Assembly: GCA_039881145.1 (NCBI GenBank)
Contig: JAYKKI010000061.1
Coordinates: 8,132,001-8,196,000 of the forward strand
DNA length: 64,000 bases
Direction of reading: 5' to 3'
Origin: Druceiella hillmani
Lineage: Eukaryota; Arthropoda; Insecta; Lepidoptera; Hepialidae
Shown here: piece by piece, positions 51,953-64,000 of the stretch
Layout: each line of letters begins with the position of its first letter
Position numbering within the stretch: position 1 is the first letter of the stretch
The notes under the pieces: model-generated
The model's input: only the letters and a program-made list of their open reading frames with translations
What the model was told of the DNA's origin: nothing
Database searches by the model: none
Made by a program: the position numbers and the translations under genes

Positions 51953-53941
51953 TATTTCTATTATAATTAAGCCAGATAACTAAACAACGAATTAACATTA
52001 TGATATAAAATTTGTTCAAAAACTTATCGCAGAAAGTGCTAACAAAACATGGCAGTGCGTCAGAGTACAATTATGTGATCCAATTGTTCGAACCGAGATA
52101 TGAGTGTGGTACGCCCCTCTTAGCCGTCGGATGTGTGTACCTTCTACGTACCTTCTATCCTAATATATGTCGTGAGGTCAACACGGGATGCGGTTTATTT
52201 TGATAACTTATTGCTCATGGCCTCGCATGATATAAAAATTACAAAGAAAATATCTTTTTTATTTATTTTTTAGGAAGTATACTTAAATATTGAATATATT
52301 TTACGTTAATTTTGAAAATTCATTTTCAATTAATTTTTATTCACAACTAAATGAAACTAAGTGATTTAGTATTACCTCTACTTTATATAAATTGCCCACC
52401 TTAAGATGTTAACGTAACGTAACGAAATCTAGGGCATGGTTAAGAATTTAAATATATTATTACTACCGCACGTAGTTTCATTTAGTTGCTAATAAAAATT
52501 AAGTATACCTAATTTAGACTAATTTAAGACTACCACGGCCAAATTCCAACCAAAGAAAGAGAATTAAAAACATTAAAATCTTTAGCTTACCCAGAAGGTA
52601 CGCCATGTTTAGTAACGTACCTTTATTATCTCACAATTTTTTATTTTATGAACATGGGGTAATCATGAAACGTAAAATAAAGTTATTAACATCGGAAAAG
52701 AATTAGGTACTCATATATTAATAGACACAAACAAAATATTTGAAGCAAGGAACCTGACTGAAGTGGTTTGGATATGACGTCAATTTTTTAATCTCCCGAG
52801 AAATCATTATTTTTGGCATTCAGTGCGCTTTTCTGCCGAATACTTCTCTGCGGATACTTAGCATTTGTTTGTTAATTTATATGAAAAGATATCACCCTCA
52901 TAATTCAATGCGATTTATTTAATTAGATAAAAAACAAGCAATGTCAAAAATGTAATAATGTTGAAAGTTATCTGTCCAATTTATTTTAACGAAAGTACTT
53001 GATTGGTAACGATTATATAAGTAACAAGATAAAAAAATTATATCGATAATTTAATTGTTTTCTTAAAAAAGTTATCGAAAAAAATTATTTTATACCTGCC
53101 CCGACATATCAAAAATTTTTAAATATAATGTTTAAAACTGGTACTTACTATCTGATGATCAGATTGGAAAGTATATAAAAAATTGATTACAAAGTCGTTA
53201 TTATGGTCTTTGTGATATCGGTACACTTTGTTACGACACTCTGTGTTTGGAAATAAAGTGTACCTGGACATACATTGTATCTGGACATAAAGTATAACTG
53301 GCAAAGTGCAAATCGTGCTCGTGCTACAAAGATTTCCCATCGATATTATTTGGCGTCACGTATTCTTCGTTATAATAAATATATATTTTTGAATTAAAAG
53401 GTCGTAACGCGAGTACAAGATTTACTTGATTATACCATTTTTGTGTGACTCTATTTTATGGTAATTTCGTATTATTTATAAATAAATTAAAATGGTAAGT
53501 TCGTAATATTCATAAATTACAAATTATTACGACTGAATATAACCTTAATATTTGTTGCGTAGTTAAATATAGGATATTTGCAATATTTATTATATATTAT
53601 AGGTTCCTAGATCATCGAGGTAAACGGGGTCACGGTTACAACACGGGATTAAAACCACTATAATAATCTCACACATTATAGTTTTTAATGAAAATGTATA
53701 TTTATATAATTGTAGTTTGCTCAAGTAGCTCTTTCCTATGATACACGCCTAGCTAGACAACAATCTGCGCATTCCTTTTTTAGCACATGAGGACTTCCTA
53801 CGAACAATTTTACGACTACGAACAATTTTAATTCTTCGTAATATTAAATATGATTTTGTTCTTTAAGGTTGAATAATTTGCACAAGGACAGTAATAACAA
53901 AGAGTATAACTTATTTCTTTTATAAGTTAAGAACTTTGGAC

Positions 53942-53959
53942 GCACACACACACATACAG

Positions 53960-54014
<55 letters not shown>

Positions 54015-54018
54015 TATG

Positions 54019-54053
<35 letters not shown>

Positions 54054-54058
54054 ATATA
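53942..54058. repeat. (CA)n(TA)n(TG)n compound microsatellite
   Basis: ACACAC runs, then TA runs, then a TGTGTG run. The two ends are complementary, so the tract can fold back. It borders the 5' break of the LINE that follows. Confidence 0.95.
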
Positions 54059-54065
54059 TATTCTA

Positions 54066-55254
54066 TCTCCTCTCCTTTTCTCAGTATTTCTTGATGATAC
54101 TTTTAAGAATATTTGTAGCAATTATCATCTCTATGCTAATGACCTACAATTATATATGCATTCGGGCCTCCGTCCTTTATCAAAAACCATCGACAATCTT
54201 AATGGACGTCTCGCTTCAATCGGTCAGTGGGTTCATGAAAAGGGTCTTTTGGTTAACCCAAGCAAGTTTCAAGCTATCATCGTTGGTAATCAAAGACTGA
54301 TTTCTAAAGTAAATCTACCTAGTTTATCGAAATTAGTGCTAAAAATTACAATAATATTTAATATTAATAATATTAATTGACGTATACGGTCAACTGTTAA
54401 AAACCTGGGCATACTGATCGATCTTAATCTTCGTTGGCATTCTCAATTAAATGATGTTAATTGTCGTGTTTTCAACAGGACACACTCTTTGAAACGCTTT
54501 CAAAATTTTCTACCGACTAAAAACAAAAAAACTTTGTCAAACACTCCTATTATCGCTAATCGATTATGGTGATGTATGCTATCCTAATCTTAATAAATAA
54601 TATTTTTACAAGTTGGAAAGTTTTCAAAATTTATGCATCCGGTAAATTTTCGGCTTCAGAAAATATAATCGTATTTCTGAATACAGGTCAATTCTCATAT
54701 GGCTGAAAATCCATGATCGATGCCAACTTCACATACTTGCCCTTCTTTTTAAATATTAAAGTAAAAGATTTATCTGCTCACAGCCTTGGGCTACGATCTG
54801 AAAGTTCACTCACCCTACTTAATCCTAAACATACATCTCCCTCTTACAAAAAATCGTTCACTGTTCAAGCAGCAAAAATTTGGAATCACCCGGACTTTGA
54901 TACCAGGAAAATCACATCGTTAAATATTTTCAAAAATCGAGTGAAGAAGTTCTACCTCTCCCTTTGTGCCCCCATCTCCTCGTCCCGAATCTTGTCTCCC
55001 TCCCCATCCTGAATCTTTGTCTCCCCATCCCGAACCATGTTAATAGTTTGTGTTACTAATACTTTTTTGTTTTTTTTTTCTCTCTCTCTAATGTAATATA
55101 AATAATTTTTATTGTAAAATCTCTTACAGTCTACTAACTAAATTTCAATAGCAATGTTATGCTTGATAAAAAGATATTGCTCATGTAGCAATAAATCCGC
55201 CATATGAATTATACACAATAAAAATGATAAATGAATAAATAAATAAATAAATGC
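54066..55254 (+). mobile_element. 5'-truncated Jockey/CR1-like LINE
   Basis: Starts inside the reverse transcriptase at SPLLFS and continues with YHLYANDLQLY (catalytic YADD changed to YAND), then ASIGQWVHEKGLLVNPSKFQ. With frame changes it runs on through VKNLGILIDLNLRWHSQLND, LIDYGDVCYPNLN and LCIRFIFGFRKYNRISEYRS (approximate), and ends SFTVQAAKIWNHPDF and KNRVKKFYLSL. The 3' UTR ends in an (AAATA)n tail at about 55230-55254. Stops, frameshifts and the lost catalytic Asp make it dead. Its tail matches the fragment at 5.54 kb. Confidence 0.92.
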
Positions 55255-55683
55255 ATAGTAAGCGCCAGTGCCTCTGCTCCTACTAACATGCAGTGTAGTA
55301 ACACGTGGAATAATTTAAATATTCCATAGTTATATTATTTATTGTCTGACGTCTGGATTTTCTTGTACAGACATTATCGATATCTGTACTGCCACTAAAC
55401 ATTACGCAGACTGGGCAGATGGGCGCTTTTTGTGATTCCAAACAATAACTTCGAAACGAGATGTTGGGCGATTAGCCAGTCTTGTATAAAAATATTTGAC
55501 CTAGCTACATATTCACGTCGAGTCCTACAGAAATAGGCAGGTAGCAAGAACAATATCGATATCGATAAATATAGCCGAAGTAATCATGGCACACTCAGTA
55601 AATGTTCTTCAATGTAAAAAGCCATAACGGAACAGATAACCACCATCGGCCCGCAAGTCCTATGTTTCTTTGACGGCTTGTGT

Positions 55684-55763
55684 AGTTAATAGAAGGCAAT
55701 AATTAAAATAAACGAAAGAAAGAAATATAAACATGGATTGATCAAAACATATAGACTTTGTAG

Positions 55764-55821
<58 letters not shown>

Positions 55822-55862
55822 TTCTTTCTTTCGTTTATTTTAATTATTGCCTTCTATTAACT
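55684..55862. repeat. Perfect 48-bp inverted repeat around (TA)n
   Basis: Arms 55684-55731 and 55815-55862 are identical inverted copies (48/48 by eye), starting 'agttaatagaaggcaataat'. The 83-base centre contains a unique 40 bp and a (TA)n run. Perfect arms imply a recent origin, as a small fold-back element or an inverted duplication at the TA tract. Confidence 0.93.
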
Positions 55863-55869
55863 AATAATT

Positions 55870-58557
55870 AGTTATTCTTATGGAATATATTAAAACGAAA
55901 CAAAAGATTACTTGGTTCATTAAATATAATCTTTATAACTTATAAATAAATATCAAATATAAATCGAATATTTATCCAGCTTTATAACCAGCAGTTAAAC
56001 GGACAAATCTCATCAAGCAGACAATCACATCGGTTCTTCGTAGATGGCTAATGTTATCATAATCGCTATATAGTAAATTTTATATATGCACAATATGAGA
56101 GTACTTACATTTTTTGCTACTGCTTCAATCCTTACACTTTTCTATCCCTCGGACCTTTGGAGATAAGAGATTTTCTCTCGTTAAAGTTTGCTTCCATCGC
56201 CTTTTGGTTCCCAGCCGAAAAACGAATATCGCATAAAAACAAAATCTCGAAGCGCACTCGTAATATTCGGAGATAAATTTTATATAGATTAACGATTCTA
56301 GTTCGTAGGTGTGTACATTTGTTTGATGGAATAAATCAGCACATTTTCACTGTGAAGGATGACGCGAGTTCCAATGTGTGGATATTTTTTTCTGGCAATA
56401 CATGTCTCTGATCTTTAAAAAAAAGTAGCATGAATAACATGACGTAATCTCTCCTGTCTGTAAAAAAAACCTTTGAGAGATTACGTCCATCTCTTTTCAA
56501 GGACTTTAAGTGTTATTTCCTTTTACAAAGTTCAGAAGGACTATTCCAAGGAAATAGCAAATACACCATTTTTTTGCCCTCAATAGCCTTTGATTTCAGG
56601 TAAATATTTAAAGAATTTGATTTCCAAGAAGCAGTTAATCGTCAAGGCATAATTTAATCACCCTTGATTGCAGGCAGAGGTACTTGTGGTACTTTTTGTA
56701 TTTCACTTTTTTGTAGTTTTTTTTATCTAGTTTTAACATGAGCCGCATACGATTAATTTTATTTGGATATCTGTAATTGCAGGATATCCTGCTCAAATAT
56801 CGTCATTATGATGATTAGCACTATACACATATTACAGCAGATGTAAACAGTGACACGGAAACACGTCTCATTAGCTAAAATTATTCAAGTTTGTCTAATT
56901 TTATTGCTGACTAAAATTACAATGAAAATCATAAAAAACAATTTCATGAAAATTATTCATTTTCATGACAATTTCATTTGCTACGAATGCATAATTTTCA
57001 AATTTCCCTTAATACTACTTTTAAATAAAATTACAGGCAAATATTACCTTCAAAATCTCAAAGAATGTAACAACATAATAATTTCGTTTAATAATAGTCT
57101 CAACAAAACGATATGACCAAGTAAGTTATACTTCAACATTTTGTATCGACACGTTAATACTTCACTGATTAAACTTATTAATACGTTTTGTCGCCCTACT
57201 TAAACATGATGCTGCGTAAATAGTACTTTCTAGAAGAAAACGCCATATCAACATTACAACAAACAATTTACTGTATTTTCATTTCGTTTCACAGTGAAAA
57301 TCGGAGTAACGCGATACAAATTACAGCAAATTTCTGTTCTTATTTCTAGTTCACTACTGAGAAAGCTACAATTTATGATTTGGACAGCAATGAAACTGGC
57401 CTATTCTCAAGAATTATATGAAATTTTCATGTTAAATTCTGTGATTTTTCTTCTGACCCATCAAGTGGAAAATATTTTCTCTTGTCGACGTAAGTAAGAG
57501 TGGTGTGCATATTCACTCATATTAAAATGGAAATTATCCAGGATACAAAACATCGCACAGATAAAATCTTTCATATGCATCTATTCTAAATATAGTATAA
57601 TCAATTCTAAAACAAAATTTTAGAAGCATTCAAAAATAAGTTTTAAAAGCTTTTGCGCCCAATAAAATATTACATTACAGGTGGTGCATAGTAGTCAGGC
57701 TTCCACTATGGAAAAAACAATTTTTTCGTGAAAAATATTTCCTATTTAATTATTTGTAATTTGTCTTACTAATAGATACCTACATAATTTATTCTATGCA
57801 AAAGCTCTTAAAGCTTATTTCGTACTTTTTCGTACTCGGATTGTAGCTTTTAAACTTTTAATTTTTTTCAGTCTTTTTATTGAGGTTTTAATTAGGTAAG
57901 TAAATAAGTTTGTGAAAAAGTTATGTGTCATTTTAAGATGTTTAGATTTACGTACCTCACATTTACTCCGCGAAAGGAAGAGTCTCATTATCGGGTGCCA
58001 TATCAAATTTACATTTGTTTGTTTTGCAGCATATTACATTCTCACAGTCAAGGCGAACCCAACGATACTCCTTTCGTAAAAATCTACCAGATAAGCTAAG
58101 AGCTAGAGGATACATCCACATAGACATACATAAATAAATAAATACATACAAACACACCCAGCGTATTAAAATAATTACCCTTGCTTTTCAAAACCGCTAC
58201 GAGGCTGGTATATTTAAATGTATCTTTTGAAATCAACAAATTTAATAGAAGTTACGGTTAGTAGTCTTGGGTACTCGTGGACAAAGCGTCTTGACCACGA
58301 CTCTTAAATTCACGTTAACCGCCTTCAAAAACTCGCAGTTCACTTTGATCGGCAAGGTGGCCGATTATCTTCTCTAAAATAATAATAGTCTCTTTACCTC
58401 ATTTTAGTCCAGATTTGCGGGCTGATATTCTCATAAATAATAACATCATTACATATATACTCGTTTACAGTCTATGCTACTAAATTGTGAAATGCTAAAC
58501 GTAACGTTTCTCTGTCTACCTGTTTGCTTATAACTAGAGTTCTACTAGATATATATA

Positions 58558-58623
<66 letters not shown>

Positions 58624-59855
58624 CATATATACAGTGTTACATATCCCGGTCCCGGAATTGTTGAAAACTTATCAGACAGTAAATAAACGTTCAAAGTTTC
58701 GGATTTACGATATTACTCTATTTGTATGTATGAATCTAGAGATAAGCCTGGACAAACAAAGAAATAAAAAACTTTTCAACTTTATCGCTGTCCTGGTGTT
58801 ATAAAAATTATAGCATGATATATAGCAATATATGGCAACGTTTGGCTCCAGCGATTGACGCGAACAAACAAAATTGTCTACTTTGTACATTAATACAGGT
58901 TTTGATTTTGCTCTACATACGTTAAAAAAAATTATTAAATAGTTTGTCTATAATTGCTGATAATATAATAGATCAATAGAAACACAGTAAAATATTTTAA
59001 GTAGTTTTTTCCATGATACTTATAAATCACTATTCATAATTGTCAACTACGGTTTTTCCTTATTATTCGTAGTTCTTGAAATCGTAGGAAAATTATATGC
59101 ATCTAAGATTCTTGTTGAGGCACTAAACTGTACACCGTGCAAACACGATAAAAATTTCCTTAACTATTTTTTACGTGAACCCCTATATACACAAAGATGA
59201 AAATTTTGTACCTGTTTAGCTTATAAGTAGAATTTAAATTGCTACTTACGTAGTAAAAGCTAAAAGCTGCAGAGCTACACATCGCCGAATACAAATAACC
59301 CCAGCCCCTTCCGTTAAAACCTTAATATTTTCTGTTAAAATGCTAACTAACCCCGCAAAGTTTTTGTTCGTTATCTAAAATTTTGAATAATCTGAGGAAT
59401 GATTCAATTGTAACCTAATTTCGCTCTCTAATCGAATACCTTACAAACTAACGCGTTGGAAGTTTTAATCACATAAAAATGACAGTACATCAAGAAATAA
59501 TAAAAACCTTTCTTTCTTTTGTTAAGCTTTCTTCTTTGTTTCTAAAAACCTTTCTTTCTTTTGTTTGAATTGTTTATTTATTTAGACGCGTCTTAGCTTA
59601 TATCATATGCGGAATATAAATTCACAGTCACACGTCATTTTTGCGGCGAACAAAGTGGCGGATTAGTTAGAGACATATCGATCAAATTGTAAAATAATGC
59701 TTCGTCGTATTTCAACTTATTTACAAAGATAACTACTTCAACTCTCATTCTTTTGTTTATTTTGCTTTAAAATAAAGTGACATGAAACAATAGATATATT
59801 TTCAACTCAAAGGAAATTATTGATCGGTTATTCGGTTATCGGTTTTTGGATTTTT
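55870..59855. other. AT-rich intergenic interval
   Basis: No gene was recognised. Plus frame 56850-57116 and minus frames 57815-58157 and 58705-58890 match nothing known to me. A TA microsatellite lies at 58547-58630. A 'aacctttctttcttttgtt' duplication occurs at about 59505-59565. Confidence 0.4.
58547..58630. repeat. (TA)n microsatellite
   Basis: TA runs with GTGT and AAAT interruptions. Confidence 0.95.
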
Positions 59856-59860
59856 GTTGT

Positions 59861-60811
59861 GAAACATCTATAGGCGCAGGTATAAACCGGATCGTTGGCG
59901 TGGCGACGTTTGCCGTGGCGACGGGTCGCTACGCTATACTAAGGTATATATATATATATATATGATATATATAGTCTGTATGTAGTAGAGTGTACGGTAT
60001 GGCGACGTGTCGCCATGCGCAACCGACTACGCGACCCCCTCCTCACTCAGTTCGACGCTGTTGTTTACTATGGTACACATAACCTGTGCTTTATTATTTT
60101 TGTATTAACTGTAAATAAATATTTATTAAATAAAGTCACCATTTTCTGTAAGAAATTCGTAATACTTTATTTTTTCATTACGCTATATTGATGTGAAACA
60201 TCTATAGGCGCAGGTATAAACCGGATCGTTGGCGTGGCGTCGCTTGCCATGGCCACGGATCGCCACGTTATACTAAGGTATATATAGTCTATATGTAGTA
60301 GAGTGTACGATATGGCGACGTGTCGCCATGCGCAACCGACTACGCGATCCCCTCCTCACTCAGTTCGACGCTGTTGTTTACTACGGTACACATAACCTGT
60401 GCTTTATTATTTTTGTATTAATTGTAAATAAATGTTTATTAAATAAAGTCACCATTTTCTGTAAGAAATTCGTAATACTTTATTTTTTCATTATGCTATA
60501 TTGATGTGAAACATCTATAGGCGCAAGTATAAACCAGATCGTTGGCGTGGCGACGCTTGCCATGGGGACAGGTCGCCACGCTATACTAAGGTATATATAT
60601 AGTCTATATGTAGTAGAGTGTATGGTATGGTGACGTGTCGCCATGCGCAACCGACTACGCGACCCCCTCCTCACTCAGTTCGACGCTGTTGTTTACTACA
60701 GTACACATAACCTGTGCTTTATTATTTTTGTATTAATTGTAAATAAATGTTTATTAAATAAAGTCACTATTTTTTGTAAGAAATTCGTAATACTTTATTT
60801 TTCATTATGCT
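59861..60811 (+). repeat. Three tandem ~310-bp units, LTR-like content
   Basis: Units at 59861-60194 (334 bp), 60195-60507 (313 bp) and 60508-60811 (about 304 bp) each start 'gaaacatctataggcgca'. Each contains a CpG-rich part with the palindrome ATGGCGACGTGTCGCCAT or a one-base variant, a TATA-like 'ggtatata..tagtct', and then 'aaataaagtcac' before 'ttcgtaatacttta'. Length differences come mainly from TA expansion in the first unit. The palindromes, TATA box and AATAAA resemble an LTR or a short transcribed repeat, but no retroviral coding sequence lies nearby. Confidence 0.88.
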
Positions 60812-62670
60812 ATATTTAGTTCCTGTAATAATCTTGTCTTTTATGCATATTACTTGCACGAACACGATATTTCACATCTGCCAGGCATCCCGTGACGGCT
60901 CATTTCTTTTTTTTATTATCTACTTCATTTCTGTAAAGTAATTAATTCCTAACAATTATACAAAAATTACTGAATCGATCCGAATAATGCATTAGACGGG
61001 ATGATGCCGAAATTCAGAATAAAACCTATGTCACTTTTTATCCATCAAATATCACCAAAGGGAATTCAAATTATTATGGGAGAAAGTTATAATTACTCGC
61101 ACAGTAAGAACCAAAAGCGCATATAATTAATAATTAATCGAATAGAATAATAATTAATCGAATAGAAGCTATGAAAACCATCTTGTCGATCGGTTTAGAG
61201 TTCAATAAAATTTATAAATTGTTATATATTTTTATTATCAGACATTCTTATACACTGAATAACACTAACTCACAAAAAGGACACCTAGGTAATAAAGCTA
61301 TTTTGATTACCAACTGTGCTGATACATAAATAACACATAAATAATAAAACTAAACTATATTTATCACATTTGTCCTTTCTATATTCTGAAGAGAAGAATA
61401 TACGACAGTACAAACATTCGACCCTACATTCTTTCATTGACCTTCCACTCCCGATCCTGAAACTTAAACAAAGCTGAATCAAAGTAACTCGTTCGTTCGC
61501 CAAAGAATTTTAAAATAAAATGTTATTCCCAGTAAATATTTTACTGCCAACAAAGGTTACGTCTGCGCTAATACATTACCCATGAGACGTGTGATGATAA
61601 CCTCTCGGCTTCAACAAATTGACCGGGTACCAATCATCCTAGATTGATTGTTGGGTGCAAATTACGAAGCCCGAAGACTCAATGGAGAGAGAAGCTGGCG
61701 ATGTATAATCATGGGTTAACGACGGCACGTTTCAACACGTCGCACAACGCCCTTTTGCTGGATCCAATCGGACTTAAGTCTCTACACTGTCCCATTCTCA
61801 CATCATCGATTAAGTTTTACAATTTATCGCACTTTGCTAGACTATTATAACTTAATCGGTGATGATGTGACGTTCAACTTGGCGTACTATTATAAACTAA
61901 ATTATAAAGTACATAGATTAATATCTATACATTCATTTAATACTGATCACTAATAAACAATATCAAATTTAATAAAAATTTGTTTATAATCCGAATGTGA
62001 CTATCTCTAGGCTAGCTGCTGGTGAAATAGTCACATGTTTGTAATTTTCAAAAAACAATACATGAATTTGAACTTAAATAATACATGAATTTGAATAAAT
62101 AACTAAATTATAGTGCAAAAATCATAAACCCAGTAAAATCTCCCTTAAAAAAATTCCAATTGCTCTGTGACATCTAAAGATAATCGTAATATATTGCAAT
62201 AGAATTCTGTTTTGACACTAGATGAAAACTAAAAATTAACAGCCGACTCCGTCAAATGTTACAGCTTGCAGAATATTTTCGTTCTTATGGAGATATGTCG
62301 AACAAAAAACAACAGGTCGAAGAAAAATTTGAGCATCCTTTTTAAATTGCTATATTTGTAATGTATTAATTGCCGTCAATATGAATATAGCCATACACAT
62401 TTTACAGACCAGGTCTTCTGAGTACCCTGCGACTTCATTTCTCACCAAATAAAGTAATTCTGGCTTCATAAAAAAATAAAACCTTCCTCTACTCCACTTT
62501 GGTCTACGTCGCACAATTTTGGGCAAACCTCGACTTTGTAATACGGTGCCGACGAAGTAATTTAGGACCCACAGCTGTGGATTCTGACTTCTGGAAGTTT
62601 CCGCATGAAAGTCCGTATTCTAACACTTATATCTCTAACTGCTTTGAGATTATTTTTAATATTTGTGCAT
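60812..62670. other. Intergenic interval
   Basis: No gene was recognised. Frames 61285-61503 (minus, 72 codons, Cys-rich) and 61644-61850 (plus, 68 codons, in a GC-richer patch) resemble no family I can name. The latter patch could be a transposon remnant. Confidence 0.35.
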
Positions 62671-62674
62671 ATAG

Positions 62675-62930
62675 ACTTACAATTTCGTAAAGCTTGACTT
62701 ACAATACATTGGTCGTCACTTACAATACATTGGTCGTGCTTAGTGCACCGTTATCTTCCCGATCTTGGTCTTCTTGCGAATAAACCACTTCCCTGAAATA
62801 TTTTTCAGGTCCTCGGAATAACATAATGATTTTACCAAACCGTTGCGAAATATAACATTCAGTAGAGCCTTCTTCAAGAAGATTCACTCTATTACCAGCA
62901 TTACTGTTATGTTTACTATAGTAAGTTTTA
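62675..62930 (-). pseudogene. Tc1-like transposase N-terminal fragment
   Basis: On the minus strand the segment reads NLLEEGSTECYISQRFGK, then after a one-base shift GLFARRPRSGR and RCTKHDQCIVS, and then DDQCIVSQALRN. This is the helix-turn-helix and linker order seen in the Tc1 copy at 26.8 kb (LLEEGCNQCYVS, GSISRRPGSRRKR, DDRFIVSQALRN). The catalytic domain is missing. A 21-bp tandem duplication at 62697-62737 interrupts it. Confidence 0.75.
62697..62737. repeat. 21-bp tandem duplication
   Basis: 'acttacaatacattggtcgt' occurs twice head to tail, separated by one base, inside the Tc1 fragment. Confidence 0.95.
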
Positions 62931-62939
62931 AATTTATCA

Positions 62940-64000
62940 CAAAAAATAAACGTAAACAATTTAACAGGAATATAAATAATTAAAATAACTTAAACATTTA
63001 TTTTTAAATAAGTAACAAAACATCTAACTACATAACACTAATAAACATTTTATTTCCAATCGACCATTTTTAAAATATATGCGAATTTTCAAACTTAAGA
63101 CACCTGCCAGTTATTTTATCTCATCTTCCCTAAGAAAGATGGACTGTTTGCTAAAATTTGCTACCTATTTCAAAAACCTGCTAAAGTTGAACTGGAATTA
63201 CTTATTTGACAATAGTATTGACCATATTTTTGTACATTAATCGTAACTGTTGTATGCTTAGAGCAATTTCAATGGAGTAGAGACAGTATGTAATTTCTCA
63301 GCTTGAGTTCAAAAATTTGAGACCAATCGGGTTAAAATTTTTTAAAAAAATTAAGAAATTTTCCAACAATAATTTAAAAAAAATTGGAAATGACGAACAA
63401 TCACGCAATACATGGAATTGAAGGTTCAGTACTTTTGTACATTTTGCTGTCAATTTAATTTAATTATTTTTTACTGACAGGATCCACGTTATATGCAACC
63501 TGAATACTTTCACCTAAACTTGTTATGTACGTTTGTATAATACATTACTATCACGGTTTAAAAACTTCATATCATCTTGAATAAATCTGAAACAAATTTA
63601 CCTCCAATATTTTGAATCCAGTGTTAATAAAAAAGTCTAAATCTGAAATTTAATTGAAATGCAAAAACTGTTCTATTAAATAAAAAAATTAAATGTATGA
63701 AAGTTTTTGAAATCGTTGATGGACCCTCTTTGACTTTAAATTTTGTCTTATGTTAAATCTACATTAATTATATCTAACGCTGTCATACGTATACAGATAC
63801 AATTATCATAATTGTTTTAAGACGATATATTCGTAAATATACTGAAAATAAACTCAATTTATTTGCAATTAGTCTGCGTAACTGCTTTTCGTCGAAAACC
63901 GTACTGCTTTGCTATCCAGTAATGTAATTATACAATTATTGTATAAAATTTCTCACTTTTCATTATTTTATTGTTCACTGACATGATTGAATGTTGTCTG
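62940..64000. other. AT-rich right flank
   Basis: No gene, repeat or structured element was recognised in this stretch. Confidence 0.4.

Overview
The window looks like nuclear DNA of a moth or butterfly (Lepidoptera). It is very AT-rich, packed with (TA)n microsatellites and decayed transposons, and its only recognisable host genes are chicken-type (c-type) lysozymes of the lepidopteran kind. These have three coding exons with phase-1 junctions, a signal peptide and a mature chain of about 120 residues. Several interspersed repeats also resemble common lepidopteran families. The species cannot be named from the sequence.

Layout. 0-5.3 kb: non-coding, with a (TA)n tract, a hairpin, a tRNA-derived SINE head and a possible non-autonomous transposon. 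5.3-8.7 kb: copy A of a segmental duplication, containing a badly decayed lysozyme pseudogene (minus strand). 9.1-10.1 kb: relic of a non-LTR retrotransposon. 16.3-21.5 kb: an intact lysozyme gene on the minus strand with a non-coding first exon, a TATA box and a kappaB-like motif in its promoter. 22.7-23.8 kb: a 22-unit, 47-bp minisatellite. 25.8-26.8 kb: a Tc1-like transposase with two lesions. 30.1-34.4 kb: two LINE relics and copy B of the segmental duplication. 36.0-36.9 kb: a recently inactivated lysozyme pseudogene (minus). 41.1-42.1 kb: a second intact lysozyme gene (plus), divergent from that pseudogene and sharing its promoter. 42-64 kb: no recognisable host gene; it holds a Myb/SANT-like relic with a hairpin, a Jockey/CR1-like LINE, a perfect 48-bp inverted repeat, three tandem ~310-bp units and another Tc1 fragment.

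The functional content is therefore a small secreted-lysozyme cluster in birth-and-death evolution: two intact copies and two dead ones in a transposon-rich setting. Both intact proteins keep the catalytic Glu and Asp and all eight cysteines, but they differ in promoter architecture and around the active site. I found no rRNA, functional tRNA, CRISPR array or clearly new multi-gene system. Exon boundaries were read by eye from splice signals and from agreement among the paralogues; no alignment program or database was used.
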